Assembly (NCBI GenBank): GCA_038916785.1 | Contig: JBCLBO010000005.1 | Coordinates: 13,525-77,524, forward strand | From: VFKU01 sp038916785 | GTDB taxonomy: Bacteria; Hydrogenedentota; Hydrogenedentia; Hydrogenedentales; GCA-2746185 | DNA length: 64,000 nucleotides | Direction of reading: 5' to 3' | Shown here: piece after piece, positions 17,952 to 26,056 of the stretch | Layout of the letters: every line of letters starts with the position of its first letter | Position numbering within the stretch: the first letter of the stretch is position 1 | Program-made: the position numbers and the translations under genes | Notes under the pieces: generated by a model | Seen by the model: the letters and a program-made list of their open reading frames with translations, nothing else | Database searches by the model: none | What the model was told of the DNA's origin: nothing

Positions 17952-18509
17952 ATGGGTACCCTGAAGGCCCTGTGCATTTTCTCGCTCGTGGTGTGTGTGG
18001 CCTTCAGCGCAGAAGCGGCCCGGAGCAAGAAGCTTCAAAGTGGCGCTGCGAAAAACGGCGGCGATGCGGTCGCAGGAATGCGCCCCTACACGCCGGCGGA
18101 AATCGCCGCGTACAACCGCGGGGTCACGGCGCTCGACGCCAAGGACTACGCGCAGGCCCGCAAACACTTCGAAGAGGCGCTCGCGCTCGACGAAGAGTTT
18201 CCCGAAGCGCACAACAATCTCGCGTATTCGCTGCGCATGCACTCGCTCGACAACGCCGACACCTCGCTCCAGCATTACAACCGCGCGCTGGAACTCGCGC
18301 CGAAATTCCCGCAGGCGCTCTACTACCGCGGCGTCCTCTTCGTGCAACTCGGCCGGGCCGCTGACGCCGAAAAAGACCGCGCCGCGCTCGAGGCCCTCGG
18401 CATCGGCGAGCCCAAGGAATACGCCGCCGAACTCGCCAAGGTCATCAAGGCGGGCAAGGCGAAGAAGAACCAGGACGCCTTGAGCATCTACGGGAACATC
18501 GCGCAGTAA
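17952..18509 (+). CDS. Secreted TPR protein
   Basis: 185 residues from ATG 17952, which follows the ribosome site GGAGGAAAA. A cleavable signal peptide (LKALCIFSLVVCVAFSAEA) is followed by about three TPR units (YNRGVTALDAKDYAQARKHF, EALALDEEFPEAHNNLAYSL, HYNRALELAPKFPQALYYRG). The product is probably a periplasmic scaffold; the partner is unknown. A possible -10 TAGAAT at 17918-17923 has no good -35. It marks the return to GC-rich host sequence after the NACHT gene. Confidence 0.75.
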   Translation: MGTLKALCIFSLVVCVAFSAEAARSKKLQSGAAKNGGDAVAGMRPYTPAEIAAYNRGVTALDAKDYAQARKHFEEALALDEEFPEAHNNLAYSLRMHSLDNADTSLQHYNRALELAPKFPQALYYRGVLFVQLGRAADAEKDRAALEALGIGEPKEYAAELAKVIKAGKAKKNQDALSIYGNIAQ

Positions 18510-18634
18510 TTGATCGAGACCCGTCCGAGCCGATGGTTGAGACGGCCGAGACTTCCGTAGAGAGGGTGCCACCCGGTTGTTGGTATTTTCGTCGTGAAGT
18601 GTAGGCATTCCTGCCGTTTCGGTACAATCCCGCA

Positions 18635-19996
18635 ATGGCGACCATCCCCAAATCTGCCGCCGAGCCGCGCGAGATCTGGACCGTCTCGCAACTGACGCGC
18701 CGCGTCAAGGGCGCGCTCGAGACGCAGATTGGTTCGGTCTGGGTGGCGGGGGAGATCAGCAACTGGCGCGTGTCGCCCGCGGGGCATGCGTACTTCACGC
18801 TCAAGGACGAAGGCAGTCAGCTCCGCGCGGTGATTTTTCGCGGCCGGCTCTCGCAGGTGAAGTTCGAAGTCGACAACGGCCTCGAAGTGCTCGCGCACGG
18901 CGCGATCAGCGTCTACGAGCAGCGCGGCGAGTACCAGATCATCTGCGACGAGATGCAGCCTCGCGGCATGGGGGCGCTGCAGCTCGCCTTCGAGAAGTTG
19001 AAAGCCAAGCTGGAGGCCGAGGGCCTCTTCGATCCCGCGCGCAAGAAACCGCTCCCGCTTTTGCCCCGGCGCATCGGCATCGTCACCTCGCCTACGGGCG
19101 CGGCGATCCGCGACATGCTCAACGTCATCGGGCGGCGGTTCGCGCACGTGCATGTGCTGATCTATCCCGCGCGCGTGCAGGGCGACGGCGCCGCGGCGGA
19201 GATTGTCGCGGGCATCCAGGCGCTCGACGACTACGGCGTGGACGTGATGATCGTCGGCCGCGGCGGCGGCTCGCTGGAAGACCTCTGGAGCTTCAACGAG
19301 GAGTCGGTCGTCCGCGCGATCGCCGCGGCGAAGACGCCGATCATTTCCGCGGTGGGCCACGAGACCGATTTCACGCTGGCGGATTTCGCGGCGGACGTCC
19401 GCGCGCCGACGCCCTCCGCGGCGGCCGAGCTGGTGGTGAAGGAGCAGGAGGCGCTCGCGCAATCCGTCGCGAACCAGCAGCGCCGGCTGGTGCGGGCGCT
19501 GGAGGCGCGCATGGCGCAACTGCGCGGGCGTCTCGAACGCGCGCAGGGAAGTTTCCTATTTCGCCGTCCGGAGGAAATACTCCGGCAACTGCGTCAACGT
19601 TGCGACGACGCGCGCATGGCGATCGAGCAATCGCTGCGCAAGCGGCTCGGCGACGAGCGCTACGCCATCGAGCGGGCCGTGCACGCGCTCGCGCTGCTTT
19701 CGCCGTCTGCGCAGGTGCGCCGCGCGCACGAGCGGCTGCTCGCCGTGCGGCAGCGGCTGTTTGGCGCGGGCCTGGCGGCGCCGCTGCGCAAGCGCGCCGA
19801 ACTGCGGACGCGCGCGGCGCAGCTCGATGCGCTCAGCCCGGTGGCGATTCTGGGCCGCGGCTATGCGGTGGCGTGGAAGCTCCCCGGCGAGACGCTGGTG
19901 CGGACGGCGGGTCAATTGCGGCCGGGCGACGCGGTGCGCGTGCGCTTTGGCGAAGGCAGCGTGGAAGCGACGGTACAAAAACCAACGGACGGGTAG
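18635..19996 (+). CDS. xseA: Exodeoxyribonuclease VII large subunit
   Basis: 453 residues, full length. The N-terminal OB-fold (VSQLTRRVKGALETQIGSVW, VAGEISNWRVSPAGHAYFTL) leads to the catalytic core with GIVTSPTGAAIRDML, DVMIVGRGGGSLEDLWSFNE and SAVGHETDFTLADFAADVRA. A long coiled-coil region and the conserved ending SPVAILGRGYAV follow. The enzyme degrades single-stranded DNA from both ends together with XseB, which is encoded next. A TACAAT -10-like hexamer at 18623-18628 lies only 6 bases before the ATG, with a poor -35. Confidence 0.97.
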   Translation: MATIPKSAAEPREIWTVSQLTRRVKGALETQIGSVWVAGEISNWRVSPAGHAYFTLKDEGSQLRAVIFRGRLSQVKFEVDNGLEVLAHGAISVYEQRGEYQIICDEMQPRGMGALQLAFEKLKAKLEAEGLFDPARKKPLPLLPRRIGIVTSPTGAAIRDMLNVIGRRFAHVHVLIYPARVQGDGAAAEIVAGIQALDDYGVDVMIVGRGGGSLEDLWSFNEESVVRAIAAAKTPIISAVGHETDFTLADFAADVRAPTPSAAAELVVKEQEALAQSVANQQRRLVRALEARMAQLRGRLERAQGSFLFRRPEEILRQLRQRCDDARMAIEQSLRKRLGDERYAIERAVHALALLSPSAQVRRAHERLLAVRQRLFGAGLAAPLRKRAELRTRAAQLDALSPVAILGRGYAVAWKLPGETLVRTAGQLRPGDAVRVRFGEGSVEATVQKPTDG

Positions 19997-20000
19997 AAGC

Positions 20001-20351
20001 ATGGCAGCGAAGAAAAAAGCCGAGACCGAGTCGAATTTTGAGAAGGACCTCGAGATCCTCGAGAAGATTGTCGAGGAACTCGAGGAAGGCGGGCTCTCGC
20101 TCGATGTCTCCATCAAGAAATTCGAAGAGGGCATGCGCCTGGCGCAGCGCTGCGACAAGGCGCTGAGCGCGGCGGAGAAGAAGATCGAAATTTTGACGAA
20201 GAACGCCGACGGCGAACTCGAAGCCCAGCCCTTCGGCGAGAGTGGCGAGGCCGCAGCGGAAAACGCAGCGCCTCCAAAACGCAAGCGCAACGTCGAGGAC
20301 GAGGACGGCGAGGGGGAGAAGAAAGAAGGCGAAGGAGCGCTCTTGTTTTGA
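20001..20351 (+). CDS. xseB: Exodeoxyribonuclease VII small subunit with acidic tail
   Basis: 116 residues from ATG 20001, 4 bases after the xseA stop. The family core is FEKDLEILEKIVEELEEGGL, SLDVSIKKFEEGMRLAQRCD and AEKKIEIL. XseB chains wrap around XseA to form exonuclease VII. The last about 40 residues are a low-complexity Lys/Glu/Asp-rich tail, longer than the usual roughly 80-residue subunit. The stop overlaps the TTG start of ispA. Confidence 0.93.
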   Translation: MAAKKKAETESNFEKDLEILEKIVEELEEGGLSLDVSIKKFEEGMRLAQRCDKALSAAEKKIEILTKNADGELEAQPFGESGEAAAENAAPPKRKRNVEDEDGEGEKKEGEGALLF

Positions 20352-21214
20352 TCGACCTGAGCGCATACCTCGCCGCGCACGCCCGGCGTGTCGACGAGGC
20401 GCTGGAGCGCTTCCTGTCCACCTACGAAGGCGTGCCCGAGGGTCTGCACGAGGCGCTGCACTACAGCCTGTTTCCGGGCGGCAAGCGGCTTCGTCCGGCG
20501 ATCGCGCTGGGCGCGTGCGAAGCGGTGTGCGGCGATCCGGCGCCCGCGCTGTATGCGGCCTGCGCGATCGAACTCATCCACACCTACTCGCTGGTGCACG
20601 ACGATCTGCCGTGCATGGACGACGACGCGATCCGCCGCGGCCTGGCGACGGTGCACAAAAAATACGGCGAGGCGACGGCCGTGCTCGTGGGCGACGGCCT
20701 GCAGGCGATGGCGTTTGAGCTGCTGACGCACCTGCGCGCGGCGGCCGTGGCGCGCGAGATCGCGCAGGCCGCGGGGCCGGGCGGCATGGTCGGGGGCCAG
20801 TACTTGGACGCAGCGAGCGGGGGACAGCGCATTCCGCTCGAGCAAGTGCGGCGCCTGCATCGCCTCAAGACCGGCGCGCTGATTCGCGCGGCGTCGCGCT
20901 CGGGCGCGCGGCTGGGCAAGGGGACAGCCGGGCAAGTCGCCGCGCTCACGCAGTACGGCGAGCACCTCGGGCTGGCGTTTCAGATTGTGGACGACATCCT
21001 CGACGAGATCGGCGACGACGACGTGATGGGCAAGCGCTCGGGCAAGGATCGCGCGCGCAACAAGTCCACCTATCCTGCGCTGGTCGGCCTGGCCGAAGCG
21101 CAGCGCCTCGCGCAAGAGGCCAAGGACCGCGCGCTCGCTGCGCTCGCCGCCTTCGGCCCCGAGGCGGACGCACTCCGCGCGCTCGCGCAATACGTGGTCG
21201 AGCGGCGGCGCTGA
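20348..21214 (+). CDS. ispA: Geranyl/farnesyl diphosphate synthase
   Basis: 288 residues from a TTG start that overlaps the xseB stop (TTGA). It carries the first Asp-rich motif DDLPCMDD at 85-92 preceded by ELIHTYSLVH, the GGKRLRP substrate loop at 44-50, and the second motif VDDILDE near 215. The small residues before the first Asp-rich motif fit short-chain C15 products. It condenses IPP with DMAPP/GPP to FPP for undecaprenyl carrier and quinones. The order xseA-xseB-ispA is common in bacteria; dxs, often next, is absent here. Confidence 0.93.
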   Translation: MIDLSAYLAAHARRVDEALERFLSTYEGVPEGLHEALHYSLFPGGKRLRPAIALGACEAVCGDPAPALYAACAIELIHTYSLVHDDLPCMDDDAIRRGLATVHKKYGEATAVLVGDGLQAMAFELLTHLRAAAVAREIAQAAGPGGMVGGQYLDAASGGQRIPLEQVRRLHRLKTGALIRAASRSGARLGKGTAGQVAALTQYGEHLGLAFQIVDDILDEIGDDDVMGKRSGKDRARNKSTYPALVGLAEAQRLAQEAKDRALAALAAFGPEADALRALAQYVVERRR

Positions 21215-21248
21215 GCCAACGGTATTCCGTTACTCGCCGCGCTCAGCG

Positions 21249-21539
21249 TCAGCGTCGGTTGAGCCAGTAGTCTGGGTGTCGTCCGAAATGCATCACCGCG
21301 TACACGACGAGGCCTTCGTCAATCGCCGAATACACGATTCCGAACGGGAATCGTTCGAGGACGGCGCGCCGTGTGCCGCGACGATAGTTTGGCGACGCTT
21401 CGGGAAATTTGACGATGGCATCGAGCGCGTCCTGCACCGCGGCAGCGAAGACATCGCCGAGTTCGGGTTCACGGTGGTTGTAAAACGAAATCGCGTCGTC
21501 CAACTCGGCGGCAGCTTTTGGATGGAATTGAACTCTCAT
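21249..21539 (-). CDS. ParE/RelE-family toxin
   Basis: 96 residues (VQFHPKAAAELDDAISFYNH, RRAVLERFPFGIVYSA, VVYAVMHFGRHPDYWLNR). The architecture and the ending match the ParE branch of the RelE/ParE superfamily, whose members poison DNA gyrase or cut mRNA. It is 5 bases downstream of its antitoxin gene on the same strand. The superfamily is clear; the mode of toxicity cannot be told. Confidence 0.85.
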   Translation of the reverse strand: MRVQFHPKAAAELDDAISFYNHREPELGDVFAAAVQDALDAIVKFPEASPNYRRGTRRAVLERFPFGIVYSAIDEGLVVYAVMHFGRHPDYWLNRR

Positions 21540-21544
21540 CCGCT

Positions 21545-21763
21545 TTAGTGTCGTTGGCGCAGCTTAGAGAAGACCTCTTCGGCGGGAATGAGTTTTACCG
21601 TCCCGGACTTGACCTCGTCCACTCGGCGATCGATTTCCTCGGCCCACGCGGCGTCGACTGCCGGATCGGGTCGATGCATCAACACGAGAAGAGAATCCAC
21701 AAGCCGGGCCTGTTCTTCCGGCGTGAGCGTCTTCACTTCCTGAAGAATATCGTCCACGCTCAT
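21545..21763 (-). CDS. Antitoxin, TIGR02574-type addiction module component
   Basis: 72 residues from ATG 21763 (MSVDDILQEVKTLTPEEQAR, LVDSLL, then WAEEIDRRVDEVKSG and LIPAEEVFSKLRQR). Its length and pattern match the TIGR02574 family usually paired with ParE-like toxins. The open frame continues 39 codons upstream, but only the shorter start gives the family's normal N-terminus. Confidence 0.85.
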   Translation of the reverse strand: MSVDDILQEVKTLTPEEQARLVDSLLVLMHRPDPAVDAAWAEEIDRRVDEVKSGTVKLIPAEEVFSKLRQRH

Positions 21764-21910
21764 GTCGTTTTGCGTCCTAATCTGCTCGATTACCCACAGT
21801 ATAGCAGGGTTCTCGCTCGGATCGCGTTGGCGCATGCCGGTGCCGGGTCCATGTTCGCCGGCGTAGACACCGGCGGTCAAACGCCGAAGGAGGTGATAGA
21901 ATCAGCGGTT

Positions 21911-22714
21911 ATGGGAAGGTCGACGCGGATGCTCGGACCCTTAGCGCGATTGGCGCTGATTGTGATTGTCGTGGCCGGTCCAATCTCTTGGGCCGGTGGA
22001 GCACGCATCGTATTCGTTTTCCAGGACGAGCCGGCGTGGGTGTCGAGCGCTGCCGGATTCGAAGCAACCGTGCGCGTGGACGGTTTAGAACGCGTCACGA
22101 AGATCGAGGTCGGCTATACGTATCCTGGCGGGACGAAGGGGCGCGTGACTGCAGAGCGGGACAATGCCGACTCCGCGATTTTTCATTTTCGGCTGCCTGC
22201 TGTGCTTGATGCCGGACCCGGGGAAGTCGCCTACTTTGCCGAGGCCGCCATCGGCGCGGGAACTGACGATAGAGTTCGCTCCGAGATGCGCAAGATTCCT
22301 CTCGCGCTCGAGAAGGAACTCGACATCACCGGCGACGCGGCGATCGCGCTGCTGTATCCCCTCGGCGGCCCGGAGTACACGGTGCGCTACGTTCCGTGTT
22401 GCAACATTTTTGGCGGCGTGACGATTGCGACGCGGGTCCCGGTGAATCCGGAATCGACGGAGGCCGGGCTCCCAGAGCGGCGACTCAGCGATTTCGTCGT
22501 GCTCAAGCCGGACGGCCTCTCGGCTTCGACGATGGGTATGTACTTCGACTTCTTGCTTGGCTCCGAGCGCATGAAGGGGGCCACGCCTGCGTTGTATGAG
22601 TTTGACGGATCCAAGTGGGTCGAGTTTAAGTCAATCGAGGTCGATCCGGCGGCCGGGCGCGTTTCGATGCACTGTCCCAACGGCGGAACTTTTGTCGTCG
22701 CTGCAAAACCGTAG
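21911..22714 (+). CDS. Secreted protein of unknown function
   Basis: 267 residues from ATG 21911. A signal peptide (RLALIVIVVAGPISWAGGA) precedes a beta-rich soluble protein containing two adjacent Cys (VPCCNIFGG) and an Ig- or PKD-like look; I do not recognise the family. A perfect anti-16S match, AAGGAGGTGAT (21887-21897), lies 13 bases before the ATG, farther than usual; ATG 21929 is an alternative start but lies farther still. The stop codon TAG (22712-22714) is the second to fourth base of the 83-bp repeat that begins at 22711. Confidence 0.6.
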   Translation: MGRSTRMLGPLARLALIVIVVAGPISWAGGARIVFVFQDEPAWVSSAAGFEATVRVDGLERVTKIEVGYTYPGGTKGRVTAERDNADSAIFHFRLPAVLDAGPGEVAYFAEAAIGAGTDDRVRSEMRKIPLALEKELDITGDAAIALLYPLGGPEYTVRYVPCCNIFGGVTIATRVPVNPESTEAGLPERRLSDFVVLKPDGLSASTMGMYFDFLLGSERMKGATPALYEFDGSKWVEFKSIEVDPAAGRVSMHCPNGGTFVVAAKP

Positions 22715-22793
22715 GGGCGGCCCCCCGTGGCCGCCCTTGTGCGAAAGAGAAACCGCCGGTTGGTGCAGGGCGGCCACGGGGGGCCGCCCCTAC
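22711..22793. repeat. 83-bp palindromic repeat, copy 2
   Basis: The arms GTAGGGGCGGCC and GGCCGCCCCTAC are intact with a centre of about 29 bp. It supplies the stop codon of the gene ending at 22714, and its right half together with adjacent thiE-tail sequence is repeated 108 bp downstream. Confidence 0.9.
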
Positions 22794-22934
22794 GGGGATT
22801 GGCGGAGGATTTGATCGCGCAGGGCGGTCACCGGGGGCCCGCCCTTGTGCGAAAGAGAAGGCGCCGGTTGGTGCAGGGCGGCCACAGGGGGCCGCCCCTA
22901 CGGGGATTGGCGGAGGATTTGATCGCGCAGGGCG
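22733..22934. repeat. Tandem duplication, 108-bp period, containing a second copy of the thiE tail
   Basis: Segment 22733-22826 recurs at 22841-22934 with only a few differences (for example AACC versus GGCG in the centre, and one G/A). Each unit carries the right arm of the 83-bp repeat followed by GGGGATTGGCGGAGGATTTG and GATCGCGCAGGGCG. In the distal unit that sequence is the real 3' end of thiE; in the proximal unit it is a non-functional copy beyond the thiE stop. Confidence 0.9.
22819..22901. repeat. 83-bp palindromic repeat, copy 3 (left arm altered)
   Basis: Exactly 83 bp like its sisters. The right arm GGCCGCCCCTAC is perfect, while the left arm (GCAGGGCGGTCACC) has diverged. Read on the minus strand, the terminal GTAGGGG gives the TAG stop codon of thiE (22898-22900). 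Confidence 0.8.
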
Positions 22935-23572
22935 CGCGCGGCGGCTTGCGGATCCGGGGCGGCGGTGACGGCGGTGACGACGGCGGGATGCCTGGCGCCG
23001 CGCGAGACTACCTCGCCGATGTTCTCCAGTTTGATTCCGCCCATGCATGAAAACGGGACGCGGATGCGCGGCGCGATTTCGGAGATCGCACCGGGTCCCA
23101 GCGGCTTTGTGGTTCTGGTCTTTGTTTTTGTCGCGAAGATGGGCCCGATATTTACATAACTGGCGCCGTCCCGCTCCGCGGCGAGTGCCTGCTCCAGGGT
23201 GTGCGTCGACGCGCCGATCAGTAACTCTGGCGCGAGGCGTACCGCCGTGGCCACCGGCAAGTCGAGCTGGCCCAGGTGGACGCCGTCGGCCTCCGTGGCG
23301 AGCGCGATGTCGACGCGGTCGTCCACGATGAGCAGGGCGCCTGCGCGCGCAGTGCGCCCGCGGAATTGCCGCGCGAGTTCGAAATACTGGCCGTCGTCGA
23401 GACGTTTTTCGCGGCACTGCACCAGCGTCACACCGGCGGCGAGCACGGCATCGAGCAGGTCCAGCGGAGAACGCCCCGCGCAAAATTCGCCGGTGATCAC
23501 GACATAGAGGTCCGCCGCCTCGAAGCGCCGCACGCGCTCCGCGCGCGTCACGAGACCGTCTCGCAGTTGCAC
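22898..23572 (-). CDS. thiE: Thiamine-phosphate synthase
   Basis: 224 residues from a GTG at 23572. The TIM-barrel signatures are LYVVITGEFCAGRSPLDLL, LVQCREKRLDDGQYFELA, LIVDDRVDIALATEADGVHLGQ, GASTHTLEQA and the phosphate-binding YVNIGPIFATKTK. It joins HMP-pyrophosphate and thiazole phosphate to thiamine phosphate. It is last in the minus-strand thi operon, separated from thiS by 109 bp occupied by a repeat. Its stop codon lies inside another repeat copy. The first about 15 residues precede the conserved barrel, so a later start is possible. Confidence 0.93.
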   Translation of the reverse strand: MQLRDGLVTRAERVRRFEAADLYVVITGEFCAGRSPLDLLDAVLAAGVTLVQCREKRLDDGQYFELARQFRGRTARAGALLIVDDRVDIALATEADGVHLGQLDLPVATAVRLAPELLIGASTHTLEQALAAERDGASYVNIGPIFATKTKTRTTKPLGPGAISEIAPRIRVPFSCMGGIKLENIGEVVSRGARHPAVVTAVTAAPDPQAAARALRDQILRQSP

Positions 23573-23584
23573 GGCCGAAAAGTC

Positions 23585-23667
23585 GTAGGGGCGGCCCCCC
23601 GTGGCCGCCCTTGTGTGCGCACGGAGGCTTCGATTGATGCAGGGCGGCCACGGGGGACCGGCCCTAC
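23585..23667. repeat. 83-bp palindromic repeat, copy 4, inside the thi operon
   Basis: The arms GTAGGGGCGGCCCCCC and GGGGGACCGGCCCTAC enclose a centre of about 29 bp. It fills most of the thiS-thiE gap, so the thi transcript would contain a long hairpin just before thiE, which could lower thiE expression or stabilise the upstream message. Confidence 0.85.
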
Positions 23668-23681
23668 GATTGTGCTGATCT

Positions 23682-23882
23682 TCATCCGCCCCCGACGATG
23701 CGGACGAGTTCGATGGCGTCGCCGTCCATGAGCACGGTGGAGTCGACCGCCTTTCGGTTCACGATTTCCGCGTTCCGTTGGATCGCGGTGATTTCCGGCT
23801 TCACGCCCAGTTTCCGCAGGAGGTCGAGCAGCAGGATATGCTCGGTCACCTCGCGCGGCTGGCCGTTCACGGTGATCAGCAT
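23682..23882 (-). CDS. thiS: Sulfur carrier protein ThiS
   Basis: 66 residues with a beta-grasp pattern (MLITVNGQPREV, LLDLLRKLGVKPEITAIQRN, DAIELVRIVGGG) and the essential C-terminal Gly-Gly that is thiocarboxylated. It donates sulfur to ThiG for the thiazole ring. The ATG at 23882 directly follows the thiH stop. No thiF is in the window. Confidence 0.95.
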   Translation of the reverse strand: MLITVNGQPREVTEHILLLDLLRKLGVKPEITAIQRNAEIVNRKAVDSTVLMDGDAIELVRIVGGG

Positions 23883-25040
23883 CTAGCGGCCTCCCGGCGC
23901 GGCCGCGTCGTCGAAGGCGCGATCAAAGTCTTTCCACACGGGGTCGTATCCCGCGCGGCGAATCACCGATTCGACCTCGGCCGGCGAGCGGTGGTCCTCG
24001 ATCGCGAACTGTTCGAGCACCTCGTCCCCGTACGTGGCGTATCCGCCGGGCCGCGTGGACGAGCCCGCGCTCATGTGCGTGACGCCGAGCGTGAGCAGGC
24101 GATCGCGCAGCGCCGGGACCTCGCGCGTGGAGAGTACGAGCGGCGCTTCGGGCAGGTAGAGCCGCATGGCGAGCAGGTACTGTACGAACTCGGCGTCCGT
24201 GACCAGCCGGGGGATGTCGAATCGCTCCGGCACGTGGCGCAGGCGCGGGAACGACACGGCGATCGAGCTTTGCCAGCACGCGCGCTGCAGATAGCGCGCG
24301 TGCAGCGCCGTGCGAAATGCATCCACGCGCCACTCGCCCAGCCCCAGCAGCACGGCGATGTTCAGCTTGCGCGCGCCCGCGCGGCCCGCGCGCTCGATGG
24401 CATCGAGGCGGTAGTCAAAATCCGCTTTCTCGCCGAGCAGATGCACCTGGCCGTAGACCTCGCGGCCGTAGGTCTCCATATAGATCGTCACGCCGTCGAG
24501 GCCGGCCGCGCTGAGGCGCTCATAGTCGGCGGTGTCCATCGAATAGACCTCGATCGAGACCGACGGGAAAAACTCGCGGGCCACGGTGACCGCCTCGGCG
24601 ATGTCCTCGGGCGACACCGCATACCGCGCCTCGCCGGTGAGCAGCAACACGCTCTGAAAACCCTGCTCGGCGAGCGCCGCGCACTCGCGGCGCAACTCGT
24701 CCGCGCTGAGCGTCACGCGTTTCTCGCGGTTTCCCGATCGCACCGCGTATCCGCAATAGGTGCAGTCCGCGCCGCACACGTTGGAGATGTAGATCGGCGC
24801 GAAGAGCGAGAGGGTCCGGCCGAATTGCCGCCGCGTGAGCCGCTGCGCCTCGCGCGCGATGTCTTCCATGCGGGCCCAGGCGTGCTGCGAGAGCAGCGCC
24901 GCAAGGTCTGCGGGACCGCGCTCCTGATTTCGCAGCGCGCGCGCCACGTCGCCCGGCGTGGCCGACTCGACGAGCGCGAGAATGCGCTCGCTGGGCCATT
25001 GGTCGAGTTCTTCGGCGAAGGTATACATCGGAGGTTTCAT
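23883..25040 (-). CDS. thiH: 2-iminoacetate synthase (tyrosine lyase)
   Basis: 385 residues from ATG 25040. The radical SAM cluster motif CGADCTYC lies in IYISNVCGADCTYCGYAVRS. ThiH blocks include LLTGEARYAVSPEDIAEAV, EVYSMDTADYERLSAAGLDG, VTIYMETYGREVY, KLNIAVLLGLGEWR and SAGSSTRPGGY. It cleaves tyrosine to dehydroglycine for the anaerobic-type thiazole route, rather than the aerobic ThiO route. The gene lies 52 bp after thiG and directly abuts thiS. Confidence 0.95.
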   Translation of the reverse strand: MKPPMYTFAEELDQWPSERILALVESATPGDVARALRNQERGPADLAALLSQHAWARMEDIAREAQRLTRRQFGRTLSLFAPIYISNVCGADCTYCGYAVRSGNREKRVTLSADELRRECAALAEQGFQSVLLLTGEARYAVSPEDIAEAVTVAREFFPSVSIEVYSMDTADYERLSAAGLDGVTIYMETYGREVYGQVHLLGEKADFDYRLDAIERAGRAGARKLNIAVLLGLGEWRVDAFRTALHARYLQRACWQSSIAVSFPRLRHVPERFDIPRLVTDAEFVQYLLAMRLYLPEAPLVLSTREVPALRDRLLTLGVTHMSAGSSTRPGGYATYGDEVLEQFAIEDHRSPAEVESVIRRAGYDPVWKDFDRAFDDAAAPGGR

Positions 25041-25092
25041 CGTCGTGCGCGGACTGACTGGCGAAACGAAACGCCGCGCAGCTATCCCGCCA

Positions 25093-25890
25093 TTATACCC
25101 GCAGGTCGCGCGGCGGGCCACCGAGGAAACCCGTGAGCGGCGAGCTGGCCTCCGCCGTGTCGCGCACGGGCCCGAGACCGCTGAGGTATGCGAGCCGGCC
25201 CGCTTCGGTGGCCAACGCGAAGGCCCGCGCCATCGCGGCGTGATCGGAGGCGTCGGCCAGCGCGGTATTGACGAGTACGGCGTCCGCGCCGAGTTCCATC
25301 GCTTCGGCCGCGTGTGACGGCGCGCCCAGTCCGGCGTCCACCACCACGGGAATCGAGGCCTGCTCGATAATGATGCGAATCATGTCGCGCGTCTTCAGGC
25401 CGCGATTGCTGCCGATTGGCGCGCCCAGCGGCATGACGGTCGCCGTGCCGATCTCCTCGAGCCGCTTGGCGAGCACGGGATCGGCTTGGATATACGGCAG
25501 CACGATAAAGCCGTCCTTCACCAAAATCTCCGCCGCCTTCAAGGTCTCGACCGCATCGGGCAGGAGATAGCGCGGCTCCGGCGTCACTTCGAGTTTCACC
25601 CACGGTTCGAGGCCCGCCGCTCGCGCGAGCCGCGCCAGCCGCACCGCTTCCTCGGCCGTGCGCGCGCCCGAGGTGTTGGGCAGGATGAGTTGCTTGTCGC
25701 GGTCGATGGCCGAGAGGATGCCCTCGCCGTGGGGTCGATCGAGGTCCACCCGGCGCAGGGCCACCGTCACGATCTCCGCGCCGGAGGCCTCGATGGCGGC
25801 GCGCAGGGCCTCAGCGGACGGAAACTTGCCCGTGCCAATCATGAGCCGGGAGCGGAACTGGCGCCCGGCGATTTCGAGGGGACGATCCAT
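25093..25890 (-). CDS. thiG: Thiazole synthase
   Basis: 265 residues from ATG 25890. It is a TIM barrel with SRLMIGTGKFPSAEAL, ILPNTSGARTAEEAVRLARL, VLPYIQADPVLAKRLEEIG, AVMPLGAPIGSNRGL-type and VVVDAGLGAPSHAAEAMELG segments. It assembles thiazole phosphate from 1-deoxyxylulose-5-phosphate, dehydroglycine and ThiS thiocarboxylate. It is the first gene of the operon thiG-thiH-thiS-thiE, behind a good promoter at 25920-25948. No TPP riboswitch was found in the leader. Confidence 0.95.
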   Translation of the reverse strand: MDRPLEIAGRQFRSRLMIGTGKFPSAEALRAAIEASGAEIVTVALRRVDLDRPHGEGILSAIDRDKQLILPNTSGARTAEEAVRLARLARAAGLEPWVKLEVTPEPRYLLPDAVETLKAAEILVKDGFIVLPYIQADPVLAKRLEEIGTATVMPLGAPIGSNRGLKTRDMIRIIIEQASIPVVVDAGLGAPSHAAEAMELGADAVLVNTALADASDHAAMARAFALATEAGRLAYLSGLGPVRDTAEASSPLTGFLGGPPRDLRV

Positions 25891-25919
25891 GCGCAACGCC
25901 TTGTGAGTCAAGGGGATTG

Positions 25920-25948
25920 ATAGTAACAAACGCGGGAGAGGCGGGCAA
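25920..25948 (-). promoter_or_regulatory. Promoter of the thi operon, TTGCCC-17-TACTAT
   Basis: On the minus strand, TTGCCC (25948-25943) and TACTAT (25925-25920) are separated by 17 bases. Transcription would start about 22 bases before the thiG ATG, a leader too short for a TPP riboswitch. Confidence 0.55.
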
Positions 25949-26056
25949 CGTATCCCCCAGAGCAGCGGGGACTTAGGGCGTCGCGCGGCAAAAGATTCCC
26001 TTTGCGGTAAGGAATGCCCGGACGCCGCAGGGTCTCGCCGGCCTATTTCCCGCGAT

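Noticed and set aside
22711..22934. CRISPR array
   Set aside because: The repeats are palindromic, overlap gene ends, occur at distant sites and have no regular unique spacers or cas genes.
23778..25136. 452-codon open frame opposite thiH and thiS
   Set aside because: Same reason; the minus strand encodes ThiH and ThiS with all catalytic motifs.
25891..26056. TPP riboswitch before the thi operon
   Set aside because: The conserved CTGAGA and ACC-type THI-box elements were looked for on the minus strand and not found; the predicted leader is also too short.
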